From CANHBY01 sp031374415 (GTDB lineage Bacteria; Pseudomonadota; Gammaproteobacteria; Burkholderiales; Burkholderiaceae_C), in contig JANMGB010000119.1 in the NCBI GenBank assembly GCA_031374415.1, positions 134,536-198,535 of the forward strand: a stretch of 64,000 nucleotides of DNA, in the 5' to 3' direction. The notes under the pieces are model-generated. The model was not told the DNA's origin and searched no databases. It was given only the letters and a program-made list of their open reading frames with translations. Position numbers and translations under genes: made by a program. Positions within the stretch are counted from its first letter, which is position 1. Every line of letters starts with the position of its first letter. Positions 9,353 to 17,114 of the stretch are shown here, one piece after another.

Positions 9353-9414
9353 ATAGCTAATTCCCGCGGGCGCGACGCGAAAAACAGGACGCCATACTGG
9401 TGCGAATCAGCGCA

Positions 9415-9717
9415 TCAATCGCATGGCGCGAAGACCTCCGTATGCCGCGTGCCGCGAATGAACTCCGGTGGGATGACGTCAGCGGCCTGTGCGATGAGGT
9501 CTTGCCAATGCCCTGGAATGCCGCTTGGGCAGGCATATATTTCCATCCACGTGGCAGGCTGATCGGGTGCTGCGTGCAGATCAACGCGCTGAAGCAGGCG
9601 GGCGCTCAAGCCAGGGTGGGCATCACACAATTGTTGCTGAAAAGCCAGCACAGCAACTTTCAGCGCCTCGCCGCGGCCTGGCTGGACGGTGTAGTAGATG
9701 AACAGTTCGCTTTGCAT
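9415..9717 (-). CDS. DUF4936 family protein
   Basis: Small 100-aa cytosolic protein starting MQSELFIYYTVQPGRGEAL, with TWMEIYACP in the middle, resembling the DUF4936 family found almost only in Burkholderiales. No catalytic motif or known function; the fold is probably an alpha/beta ferredoxin-like (dimeric barrel) type, which is inference. It is on the same strand as ygfZ and 430 bp downstream of it; the element copy at 9782-10039 occupies most of that gap. In related genomes, as far as I recall, this family sits next to ygfZ, so the gene is probably native and not cargo of the flanking repeats. Confidence 0.72.
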   Translation of the reverse strand: MQSELFIYYTVQPGRGEALKVAVLAFQQQLCDAHPGLSARLLQRVDLHAAPDQPATWMEIYACPSGIPGHWQDLIAQAADVIPPEFIRGTRHTEVFAPCD

Positions 9718-9781
9718 CTTACTGAACCCTTTGGGTGCACTGCTTGCGCCAGCGCTCTGTCAACTCCAAGGGAGCTGGTGC

Positions 9782-10039
9782 CCCCGTCTCAGTGAATGTG
9801 AAAGGTCGATTTCGCTAAAGCGAACAGGTGGCGCATGGGCAAGCTGAGCTTGCAGGAATGCAGTGCGCGGGCATAACGCTCCTGAGGCACCCTCCTGGAT
9901 CCCCGCCTGCGCGGGGATGACGGGAGGCGGGTTTGGCATCTCCCCACGTCATTCCCGCGCAGGCGGGAATCCAGCAGCCTGTGTACTTCACTATGGGCCC
10001 CGCAACAATTCAAGCTTTCAAATCCACTGAGACGGGGTA
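9782..10039. repeat. MITE-like element, copy 2 (direct copy of the 9073 element)
   Basis: About 258 bp in the same orientation as copy 1. Left end CCCCGTCTCAGTGAATGTGA, right end at 10039 with TGAGACGGGGTA. The nested 28-bp pair lies at 9895-9922 and 9947-9974, and the right-hand half is nearly identical to copy 1. It differs in a spacer shortened by about 18 bp between the inner arms and in a diverged left arm (TTTCGCTAAAGCGAA in place of the copy 1 sequence). The left TA is replaced by GC. No coding capacity. Bases 10040-10147, between it and the ygfZ stop codon, hold nothing I recognise. Confidence 0.85.
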
Positions 10040-10147
10040 CCCGTACCCCGCAGGCGTCAGGGATTCGATCAAATGCGCCTTGCAAGCTGGCGGAATCGTA
10101 GATGTTTCGGGTCATTTTGCCCCAACGAAATGGCTCAGTGGTCGTGT

Positions 10148-11125
10148 TTAGGCCTTATCGTCGTCCGTGATCGAGAGTGGGTAGGGCATGGCTTGTCGAG
10201 TCAATACGGTGCCATCGACGTGGCTCAAGTGAAGGGCGCCGCCGTCGAGCCCAGCCAGTTTGATGCCCACCAGCAGTGAGCTCCCTCCGCCTTGAGGTCG
10301 CGGTGCGGCGCTGACCACCAGGCCAGCGGGCTGGTCCGGGTCGCCTTCATGGAAGACTTCTTGGCCGGCTTGGGCGGGGGCATCAACGTCAAACAAAACC
10401 ATGCGTCGCTTCACAGTCCCACGGTATTGGCTGCGGGCCACGACCTCCTGGCCGGGGTAGCAACCTTTTTGAAAATCGATGCCGCCGATCAACTCGAAGT
10501 TGATCATTTGGGGGACGAATTGCTCGGCTGTTTTCAGCTCAATCGTCGGAATGGCACTTTGAACATCGAGCCATTGCCACAGATCCATGGACAAACTGGG
10601 GGCAGTGGGGGCGAGGGCGCTGACCCACAGGGCACGCTGTGTGCCAGCCGCGTCCGGCAGCCGCATGAGTGAGCCTTCGGGCTGACGCTGATGCCCCCAC
10701 ACGGGCAAGTCACCCGCCCTGGCCAAGGCCTCGTGTGCGGTGTTGCCTGCCAAGCCCCATAGACGGGGCGACTCGCGCTCACCCTGGCTTTGCACATCAC
10801 TCAAGCGGCAGTCGGCTCGCATCACGAACATTGACAGGCGTTTCACGGTGCTTGCCAACACGCTGCGATGACAGGCCAACCAGAGCTCATCCGGGGCCGT
10901 ACGCCAGCCCAAAAAGGTGGCCAGCAGTCGGCCCTTGGGGTTGCAGTAGCCCGCCAAACGGACTTGGGCCTCGCTGAGTTGCTTGAAGTCGGTGCTGAGT
11001 TGGCTGTGCAAGAAGGTGGCTGCGTCTCGGCCCTGGACATGAATCAAGCCCCAGTGGGTCAGTTCAGTGGCGCCGTCGAAGGAGGTGGGGGCTGTGCTCA
11101 TGAGGCGATTATCATCACCTGGCAT
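10148..11125 (-). CDS. ygfZ: folate-binding protein YgfZ (Fe-S cluster assembly/repair, tRNA modification)
   Basis: GcvT-related tetrahydrofolate-binding protein that supports a subset of Fe-S enzymes such as MiaB. The signature KGCYPGQEVVARSQYRGTVKRR is complete, including the conserved cysteine. The N-terminal folate-binding GcvT-like half is recognisable (LTHWGLIHVQGRDAATFLHSQLSTDF). Length is 325 aa from the ATG at 11125, which has AGGA five bases upstream; an alternative ATG at 11101 would give 317 aa. It is divergent from mltG with 43 bp between the start codons, so the two promoters must overlap. Confidence 0.9.
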   Translation of the reverse strand: MPGDDNRLMSTAPTSFDGATELTHWGLIHVQGRDAATFLHSQLSTDFKQLSEAQVRLAGYCNPKGRLLATFLGWRTAPDELWLACHRSVLASTVKRLSMFVMRADCRLSDVQSQGERESPRLWGLAGNTAHEALARAGDLPVWGHQRQPEGSLMRLPDAAGTQRALWVSALAPTAPSLSMDLWQWLDVQSAIPTIELKTAEQFVPQMINFELIGGIDFQKGCYPGQEVVARSQYRGTVKRRMVLFDVDAPAQAGQEVFHEGDPDQPAGLVVSAAPRPQGGGSSLLVGIKLAGLDGGALHLSHVDGTVLTRQAMPYPLSITDDDKA

Positions 11126-11168
11126 GCATTCCTAACCAGGAAGCCACTTTGATTTGACGGTGTTTCTC

Positions 11169-12161
11169 ATGAGAGTTTTTCGGTACCTACTGTTTTTTTC
11201 CTTCCTGAGCTGCGCTGCTGCGGTGGCTGGGGCGTGGTGGTGGTTGCAGCAACCCCTGCCTTTGGCGAGCGACACGGTTGAGTTGTCCATCGAGCCAGGC
11301 ACCACGCCTCGTGACATCGCCAACGGCTGGGTGCAGGCCGGTGTGAAGGCGCCTTCTTGGGCCCTGTACCACTGGTTTCGCTGGTCAGGTGAGGCGAAGA
11401 AGATTCGCGCGGGGAGCTACGAGATCGATGCCTCCAGTACCCCACGCAGCTTGCTCGAAAAGATGGTGCGTGGCGATGAAACGATGGCCACTGTGCGCCT
11501 GATTGAGGGCTGGACGTTCCGTCAGTTCCGGGCTGAATTGGCCAAGGCACCCGGCTTGCAAGCGACCATCACCCAGCTGAGTGATGAGCAGGTGATGGCT
11601 CAGCTGGGGGAGGCTGCGCAGTGGCCAGAGGGGCAGTTCTACCCCGATACCTACACCTACAGCAAAGGAACCAAAGACCTGGCCGTATTGAAACGGGCAC
11701 ATCGCGCCATGAAGCAGCGTCTGGCTCAGGCTTGGGCGGCACGTGCTACCGAGGTTCCGCTGCGCAGTGAGGCTGATTTGCTGATCTTGGCGTCGATTGT
11801 CGAGAAAGAAACCGGCGCTGCTGCCGAGCGCGGCAAAGTCGCTGCCGTATTTATCAATCGCCTTCGGGTGGGCATGCCCTTGCAAACCGACCCGACGGTG
11901 ATCTACGGCATGGGAGCGGCTTTTGACGGCAACCTGCGCAAGCGCGACCTGCAAACGGACACGCCGTACAACACCTACACTCGCAACGGCCTTCCGCCCA
12001 CGCCCATCGCCATGCCCGGTAAAGCGTCACTGATGGCCGCGGGTCGACCTGAATCGATCAAAGCTTTTTATTTTGTGGCTCGGGGTGATGGCACCAGCGC
12101 GTTCAGTGAGACCTTGGCCGAGCACAATCGGGCCGTCAATAAGTACCAGCGCGGGCGCTGA
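11169..12161 (+). CDS. mltG: endolytic murein transglycosylase MltG (YceG-like)
   Basis: Inner-membrane lytic transglycosylase that cuts nascent glycan strands and helps set their length. One N-terminal membrane anchor (residues 5-25) is followed by a LysM-like region and the YceG catalytic domain with ILASIVEKETGA (catalytic Glu near residue 213-215) and the C-terminal signature NTYTRNGLPPTPIAMPGKASL. 330 aa from the ATG at 11169; the frame extends five codons upstream to a TTG. First gene of the mltG-tmk-holB-pilZ-tatD run, an order conserved across beta- and gammaproteobacteria. Confidence 0.94.
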   Translation: MRVFRYLLFFSFLSCAAAVAGAWWWLQQPLPLASDTVELSIEPGTTPRDIANGWVQAGVKAPSWALYHWFRWSGEAKKIRAGSYEIDASSTPRSLLEKMVRGDETMATVRLIEGWTFRQFRAELAKAPGLQATITQLSDEQVMAQLGEAAQWPEGQFYPDTYTYSKGTKDLAVLKRAHRAMKQRLAQAWAARATEVPLRSEADLLILASIVEKETGAAAERGKVAAVFINRLRVGMPLQTDPTVIYGMGAAFDGNLRKRDLQTDTPYNTYTRNGLPPTPIAMPGKASLMAAGRPESIKAFYFVARGDGTSAFSETLAEHNRAVNKYQRGR

Positions 12162-12193
12162 GCCCTGTTCTTTCCGCTCTTCGAGATCATCTT

Positions 12194-12805
12194 TTGAAAC
12201 GCAGATTCATCACTTTTGAAGGCATTGATGGTGCCGGCAAGTCGACCCACTTGCAGACTGTTGCGGCGCGATTGCGCGCAGCCGGTAGCACCGTTGTCGT
12301 GACCCGTGAGCCTGGTGGCACCCCTGTGGCTGAACAGTTGCGAACCCTGCTTCTGAGCGCCACCATGGATCCTCTCACCGAGGCTCTGATGGTTTTTGCG
12401 GGGCGCCGTGACCACGTGCAGCAGGTGATTGCGCCCGCCCTGGCGCGTGGTGACACGGTGGTGTGTGATCGATTTTCTGATGCCAGTGCGGCTTATCAGG
12501 GTGGCGGGCGCGGCGTGCCCGCGGAGGTGTTTCGTCAGCTTGAAGATTGGGTGCACCCGGGTCTGCAGCCGGATCTCACGTTCTGGTTTGATCTGCCCGC
12601 CGAGGTGGCCGCACAGCGCTTGTCGGGTGCGCGTCAGCCTGACCGCTTTGAGCGGCAAGACACTGCATTTTTTCGCCGAGTGAGTGATGCTTATTCGCAG
12701 CGCGCCGCACAGGCCCCAGGGCGATTTGTCAGGGTGGATGCCAGTGTCGATGTCGCCTCAGTGGCCCAGCAGATTCAACTCGCTTTGCAGGTCCGCGGAT
12801 GGTAG
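12194..12805 (+). CDS. tmk: dTMP kinase
   Basis: Phosphorylates dTMP to dTDP for DNA synthesis. The P-loop FEGIDGAGKST is at residues 7-17, the DR[FY] motif DRFSDASAAYQGGGRG is present, and so is the TREPGGTPVAEQLR loop. 203 aa, normal size. There is no in-frame ATG near the P-loop; the start is the TTG at 12194 with GAGAT about 7 bases upstream. It overlaps holB by 7 bp, implying coupled translation. Confidence 0.94.
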   Translation: MKRRFITFEGIDGAGKSTHLQTVAARLRAAGSTVVVTREPGGTPVAEQLRTLLLSATMDPLTEALMVFAGRRDHVQQVIAPALARGDTVVCDRFSDASAAYQGGGRGVPAEVFRQLEDWVHPGLQPDLTFWFDLPAEVAAQRLSGARQPDRFERQDTAFFRRVSDAYSQRAAQAPGRFVRVDASVDVASVAQQIQLALQVRGW

Positions 12806-13818
12806 CGGTAACCCGCACGGTGTCTGAGCCGGTGGTCATGCCCTGGTTGGCTGGGCCCTTGCAGCAGGCGCTGCACACGCTGAAAGGCCACGCCTTGTTG
12901 GTCTGTGCCCCCCCAGGGGCCGGCGCTTTTGAGTTGTCGCTGACAGTGGCGCAAGCCTGGTTGTGTCAAGCGCCCCAGGCGCAGGGGCCTTGTGGGGTCT
13001 GCCCCAGTTGCCATTGGGTGACCTCACGCAGCCATCCCGACCTGCTGTGTTTGTTGCCTGAGGCTTTGCAAGAAGCCTTGGGTTGGCAGGGTACGGAGGC
13101 TGACAATCAAGACAAGTCCAGCAAGGCCAAGCCCAGCCAAGAAATCAAGGTGGACGCGGTTCGTGCTGCGGTGTCTTTTGCCCAGACCACCTCGTCCCGA
13201 GGGCAGGCCAAAGTCATTTTGATTCACCCTGCTGAGCGGCTGAATGTGATCGCAGCCAACGCCTTGCTCAAAACGCTGGAAGAGCCAGCCGGCTCGGCTC
13301 GTTTTGTCTTGAGTTGCACGGCCCCCCAGGCCTTGCTGCCAACCTTGCGCAGTCGATGCCAGGTGTTGCCCGTGGCCTTGCCGAGCTTGGACGAGGCCGT
13401 GAACTGGTTGGGCACCTTGGCCATTGATCAGCCTGAAGTGCTGCTGGCAGCCACGGGTGGTTTGCCCTTGGCTGCACGTGATTGGGCCGCCCAAGGTTTG
13501 ACGGCCGAGGTCTGGCAAGCTTTGCCCCAGGCCGTGATGAAGGGCGAGCCGGGTTCTGCCGTGTCTGCCTGGCCGGTGGCACGCTGGGTGGATGCCTTGC
13601 AGAAGCTGTGCCACGACGCGATGTGCGTGGCCGCATCCGGTGCCCCTCGGTTTTTTCCTGTTGCCGTGGTGCCTCAGGGGGCGTCGTTGTCTACCCTGTC
13701 GGCGTGGGCACGCGAGCTGCAGCGCTTGGCGCGGCAGGCTGATCACCCCTGGAGCCAACCGCTGGCTGTAGCGGCCCTGCTGCAGCGAGCTCGGCAGGCC
13801 CTCGCACCCGGGCCATAA
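12799..13818 (+). CDS. holB: DNA polymerase III subunit delta'
   Basis: Clamp-loader subunit of the replicative polymerase. The AAA+ N-terminal domain has a degenerate P-loop (CAPPGAGAFELS), as expected for delta', and a zinc module CGVCPSC with an upstream cysteine (about 54-73). The sensor-1 region VIAANALLKTLEEPAG...FVLSC is well conserved, followed by the clamp-loader C-terminal domain. Length 339 aa. The residues around 95-112 (QGTEADNQDKSSKAKPSQEIK) form a hydrophilic insert. It overlaps the end of tmk. Confidence 0.92.
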   Translation: MVAVTRTVSEPVVMPWLAGPLQQALHTLKGHALLVCAPPGAGAFELSLTVAQAWLCQAPQAQGPCGVCPSCHWVTSRSHPDLLCLLPEALQEALGWQGTEADNQDKSSKAKPSQEIKVDAVRAAVSFAQTTSSRGQAKVILIHPAERLNVIAANALLKTLEEPAGSARFVLSCTAPQALLPTLRSRCQVLPVALPSLDEAVNWLGTLAIDQPEVLLAATGGLPLAARDWAAQGLTAEVWQALPQAVMKGEPGSAVSAWPVARWVDALQKLCHDAMCVAASGAPRFFPVAVVPQGASLSTLSAWARELQRLARQADHPWSQPLAVAALLQRARQALAPGP

Positions 13819-13930
13819 CGTGCGACAGCGGCACTCTGAGTCCGGGCGCGCAGCATGTGCGCAGAACAGCTGCGCAAAGTCATGCCAAACGCACGTTTTG
13901 TGACCCAGGTGCTTCGCTACACTTGGCGGC

Positions 13931-14323
13931 ATGAGTCTGTCCCCACCTCGTGGCACCCCGTCGGCGCAGGCGCCCACTGGCGCTGGGCGCCCCAGCGTGA
14001 TCCAGCTTGTGTTTCGCGAGCGCGGGGCCCTTTACGCGGCCTACATTCCGCTGATGCGCGAAGGCGGCTTGTTTGTGCCGACCAATCGAGACTACCGCCT
14101 GGGTGATGACATCTACCTGTTGCTTTCTCTGCCAGAGGATCCCCAGCGCTTCCCTGTCGCAGGTAAAGTCGCGTGGATTACCCCTGCCAACGCCTCAGGA
14201 GGGCGCACACAGGGTGTGGGGGTCAGTTTCCCCAATGACGACAAGACGCGTCAGCTCAAGATCAAAATTGAAGGCATCTTGGGCACCGCGATTTCGTCCA
14301 GTAAGCCGACCCAAACCCTCTGA
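13931..14323 (+). CDS. pilZ: PilZ domain protein (PilZ itself, type IV pilus biogenesis class)
   Basis: 130-aa protein whose position holB-pilZ-tatD matches the classical Pseudomonas pilZ locus. The PilZ barrel is recognisable (GGLFVPTNRDYRLGDDIYLLLSLPEDPQRFPVAGKVAWITPANASGGRTQGVGVSF). The c-di-GMP contacts RxxxR and [DN]xSxxG are missing, as in P. aeruginosa PilZ, so it probably acts through protein partners (PilB/FimX-type) and not by nucleotide binding. The start ATG at 13931 is 112 bp after holB. The first 25 residues are Pro/Ala-rich. Confidence 0.85.
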   Translation: MSLSPPRGTPSAQAPTGAGRPSVIQLVFRERGALYAAYIPLMREGGLFVPTNRDYRLGDDIYLLLSLPEDPQRFPVAGKVAWITPANASGGRTQGVGVSFPNDDKTRQLKIKIEGILGTAISSSKPTQTL

Positions 14324-14354
14324 GCGGTACAGGCTCCTGATCGTGCGGGGCAGA

Positions 14355-14377
14355 GCCCTGGCGCCAGGGGCGTTTTT
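14355..14377 (+). terminator. weak hairpin followed by T run between pilZ and tatD
   Basis: GCCCTG-GCGC-CAGGGGC followed by GTTTTTC, a 6-bp stem with a bulge. It could terminate or attenuate pilZ transcription before tatD, whose start codon is 18 bp further on. The small stem makes this uncertain. Confidence 0.4.
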
Positions 14378-14394
14378 CATTTGTTGAGGTTTGC

Positions 14395-15165
14395 ATGTTT
14401 GTCGATTCCCATTGCCATCTGAACTACCCGGAGTTGCGCGAGCGCTTGCCCCAAATTCGGGCCGATATGCATGCGGCTCTGGTTGATCGGGCCTTGTGCA
14501 TTTGCACCACTCTGGAAGAGTTTGACCAAGTTCATGCCTTGGCCTTGGAACATGACAACTTTTGGGCGAGTGTCGGTGTCCACCCCGACAACGAGGGGGT
14601 GACCGAGCCCAGCGTCTCTGAGCTGGTGCGTCTGGCTGCCTTGCCGCGCGTGGTGGCCATTGGTGAGACGGGTTTGGACTACTTCCGCCTGGAGGGCCGC
14701 AGCGTGGCCGACATGGCCTGGCAGCGTGATCGCTTTCGGGTCCACATACAGGCGTCCCAAGAATCAAACCTGCCCTTGGTGGTCCACACTCGCAGCGCCA
14801 GCGACGATACCTTGAGTGTGTTGCGTGAGGCCGGCCAACCGCTTCAAGGGGTGTTTCATTGCTTCACTGAAAGCTGGGAGGTGGCGGAAGTGGCACTTGA
14901 TCTGGGCTTCTACATCTCTTTCTCTGGAATATTGACGTTCAAAAGTGCGCAGGCCTTGCGCGAGGTGGCCCGCAGGGTGCCCCTGTCACGGTGTCTGATC
15001 GAGACCGATAGCCCGTACTTGGCGCCCGTTCCCTACCGCGGCAAAACCAACACACCCGCCTGGGTTGTGCATGTGGCTCAAGCATTGGCTGAGATCAAAG
15101 GCTGTGAAGTGGCCGAGGTGGCCGCAGCGACCACCCAAAATTTCGAGTGTTTGTTTCGAGTCTGA
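14395..15165 (+). CDS. TatD-family metal-dependent hydrolase (YcfH type)
   Basis: TIM-barrel nuclease/hydrolase of the TatD family; relatives are 3'-5' DNA/RNA exonucleases. Metal ligands are visible: FVDSHCHLN (2-10), IGETGLDYF (about 91-99), LVVHTRSA, GVFHCFTESW and LIETDSPYLAP. 256 aa, full length. GAGG lies 5-6 bases before the ATG. It is downstream of pilZ and 18 bp upstream of the ankyrin gene, suggesting a common transcript. Confidence 0.92.
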   Translation: MFVDSHCHLNYPELRERLPQIRADMHAALVDRALCICTTLEEFDQVHALALEHDNFWASVGVHPDNEGVTEPSVSELVRLAALPRVVAIGETGLDYFRLEGRSVADMAWQRDRFRVHIQASQESNLPLVVHTRSASDDTLSVLREAGQPLQGVFHCFTESWEVAEVALDLGFYISFSGILTFKSAQALREVARRVPLSRCLIETDSPYLAPVPYRGKTNTPAWVVHVAQALAEIKGCEVAEVAAATTQNFECLFRV

Positions 15166-15183
15166 AATAGAAAGGTCAGTCTC

Positions 15184-15822
15184 ATGTTGAGCAAGTGGTT
15201 GCGTTGGGGGTTGCAAGTCGTCTTGCTGTGCGCGGTGTCGTGGGCCCACGCTGGGTCATATGAAGACTTCTTCAGCGCCATTGAGCGCGACGATGGCGCA
15301 AGCATTAGCGCCCTGATGGCCCGCGGCTTTGATCCCAATAGCCGCAATCCCGAGGGGCAGGTGGGCCTGTTTCTGGCCCTTCAGAAAGAAAGCTTTGGCG
15401 CAGTGGCTGCGCTCATGAAGTCCAAAGACGTGAGCATCGACATCGTCAATACGGCGGGGGAGACCCCCTTGATGATGGCGGCCTTGAAGGGCCAGCTCGA
15501 GTGGACTCGGCAAATATTGTTGCGTGGCGCCAAGGTCAACAAAGCGGGCTGGACTGCATTGCACTACGCCGCCAGCGGGCCCGAGCCGGCCGTGCTGTCC
15601 CTGTTGTTGGACAACGGCGCCCTCATCAACGCCGAGTCTCCAAACGGCACGACGCCGTTGATGATGGCGGCACGTTATGGCACAGAAGGCCATGTGCGCG
15701 TGCTTACCGCACGCCAAGCGGACGGTCTGAAAAAGAACCAGCAAGGCTTGAACGCGGCGGACTTCGCTAGGCAGTCCGGCCGCGACCAATTGGCCAAGGC
15801 CATTGAGCTGCGCTATCGGTAG
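15184..15822 (+). CDS. exported ankyrin-repeat protein
   Basis: 212-aa protein with an N-terminal signal peptide (MLSKWLRWGLQVVLLCAVSWAHA, cleavage near 23-24) followed by four to five ankyrin repeats, seen as the recurring pattern of AGETPLMMAALKGQLEWTRQILLRGAKVN, GWTALHYAAS, LLLDNGALINAESPNGTTPLMMAARYG. No catalytic domain, so it is presumably a periplasmic protein-protein interaction module. It follows tatD by 18 bp with AAGG upstream of the ATG. Its partner is unknown. Confidence 0.87.
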   Translation: MLSKWLRWGLQVVLLCAVSWAHAGSYEDFFSAIERDDGASISALMARGFDPNSRNPEGQVGLFLALQKESFGAVAALMKSKDVSIDIVNTAGETPLMMAALKGQLEWTRQILLRGAKVNKAGWTALHYAASGPEPAVLSLLLDNGALINAESPNGTTPLMMAARYGTEGHVRVLTARQADGLKKNQQGLNAADFARQSGRDQLAKAIELRYR

Positions 15823-15893
15823 GAGCCGGTCCGATTGGGCGTCACCCGCTGCAAAATGCCCCCGGGGCGACCCATTTTGGTTGTGCACCAGGC

Positions 15894-15917
15894 CTGACTC
15901 GGGCGAACCCGAGTCAG
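15894..15917. terminator. stem-loop after the ankyrin gene
   Basis: A perfect 10-bp stem (15894-15903 with 15908-15917) closed by CGAA, 70 bp after the ankyrin stop. It lacks a T tract on either strand, so it may be a 3'-end protecting hairpin and not a classical terminator. Confidence 0.4.
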
Positions 15918-16010
15918 ACAAAACCTGACAGGCCTTTTGGTGCCAACCCGACTGTTCGCATTGGCGGTGCGCAGCGACGATGACATCGACCCTCTTCCTT
16001 GGAGCCTGCC

Positions 16011-16217
16011 ATGCAAGATTCCCCGCTGATTGCCAACCCCTTCGCGATGATGATCAACCCACAAGCGGTGATCCAAGCCATGGAGCAGTCGCAAAAGCTC
16101 AATTGCTTGCACAGCCGGATTTGTCGCCCCTTGGACAATCCCAGCAATAAAAAGTCCGACGACATGGACGGCCCTGAATCGCAGATGGGTTCAATGCAAG
16201 GCCCTGGAGGCTACTGA
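16011..16217 (+). CDS. small conserved-looking protein of unknown function
   Basis: 68-aa product starting MQDSPLIANPFAMMINPQAVIQAMEQ and containing SRICRPLDNP; no domain I can name. GGAG seven bases before the ATG supports translation. The core pattern NPFxMMxxPxxVxxAMExSxxLxxLxSRICRPLD resembles small hypothetical proteins seen in other Comamonadaceae, from memory only. The C-terminal third is Gly/Met/Ser-rich. It is convergent with the hydroxybutyrate dehydrogenase gene. Confidence 0.6.
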   Translation: MQDSPLIANPFAMMINPQAVIQAMEQSQKLNCLHSRICRPLDNPSNKKSDDMDGPESQMGSMQGPGGY

Positions 16218-16244
16218 GACTCTGACGCGGGGCGGTGGGCCGTG

Positions 16245-17015
16245 TTACTGCGCGGTCCAGCCGCCGTCTACCGCCCAGGCGACGCCGCGTACGTTGTTGC
16301 CTGCGGGTGAGCACAAGAACACCGCCAATTCACCGAGCTCTTCGGGCGTCGTGAATTGCAGTGAGGGCTGTTTCTCAGACAGCAAGCGGCGCGAGGCCTC
16401 TGCGTTGTCGATTCCTTCGGCAGCCACTCGCGCATCGAGTTGCTTTTGCACCAGAGGTGTCAGCACCCAGCCTGGGCAGATGGCATTGACGGTGATGCCC
16501 GTGGTGGCTGTCTCCAGGGCGACAGCCTTGGTCAACCCGGTGATCCCATGTTTGGCCGCCACATAAGCCGATTTGTTGGCTGACGCTACCAAGCCATGCG
16601 CTGAGGCAATGTTGATCACACGTCCCCAGTTCTTGGCACGCATGCCCGGAATGGCCAAGCGCGTGGTGTGAAAAGCGGCACTGAGGTTGATCGCCAAAAT
16701 GGCATCCCATTTCTCGACGGGGAAGTTTTCCACCGACGCGACGTGCTGGATACCAGCGTTGTTGACCAAGATGTCAACCCCACCAAAATCGGCATCGGCC
16801 TGCGCCATCATGCGCTCGATCTCTGCCGGCTTACTCATGTCGGCCCCGGAGAAACCCACCTTCACGCCCAATGCGCGAACCTGCGCCTGGGCCGCCTTGG
16901 TGTCGCCAAAGCCATTGAGAATGATGTGTGCACCTTGCCGCGCCAAACTCAACGCCATGCCCAGACCAATGCCGCTGGTTGATCCGGTCACCAATGCGGT
17001 TTTTCCTTGAAGCAT
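16245..17015 (-). CDS. 3-hydroxybutyrate dehydrogenase
   Basis: Short-chain dehydrogenase that interconverts (R)-3-hydroxybutyrate and acetoacetate with NAD(H), the exit step of PHB degradation. Features: TGSTSGIGLG nucleotide loop (8-17), NNAGIQHV, catalytic Ser-Tyr-Lys with YVAAKHG, and the family-specific CPGWVLTPLVQKQ stretch and C-terminal WAVDGGWTAQ. 256 aa, the expected length. AAAGGAAT precedes the ATG. The 99-bp gap to the divergent hydrolase (17016-17114) is AT-rich and must hold both promoters. Confidence 0.9.
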   Translation of the reverse strand: MLQGKTALVTGSTSGIGLGMALSLARQGAHIILNGFGDTKAAQAQVRALGVKVGFSGADMSKPAEIERMMAQADADFGGVDILVNNAGIQHVASVENFPVEKWDAILAINLSAAFHTTRLAIPGMRAKNWGRVINIASAHGLVASANKSAYVAAKHGITGLTKAVALETATTGITVNAICPGWVLTPLVQKQLDARVAAEGIDNAEASRRLLSEKQPSLQFTTPEELGELAVFLCSPAGNNVRGVAWAVDGGWTAQ

Positions 17016-17114
17016 GAGACATTCCTTTCAAAAAAGTTGAGGACAGGTTGTACGATGGAATTAAATTTCATTTTGATTGATTTCCACCCACTCGACGACT
17101 GACTTGGGGTTTCA

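Noticed and set aside
9073..10039. Composite transposon carrying the DUF4936 gene between two element copies
   Set aside because: Neither copy encodes a transposase, the copies are diverged in spacer and left arm, and the enclosed gene belongs to a family usually found beside ygfZ, so two independent insertions are more likely.
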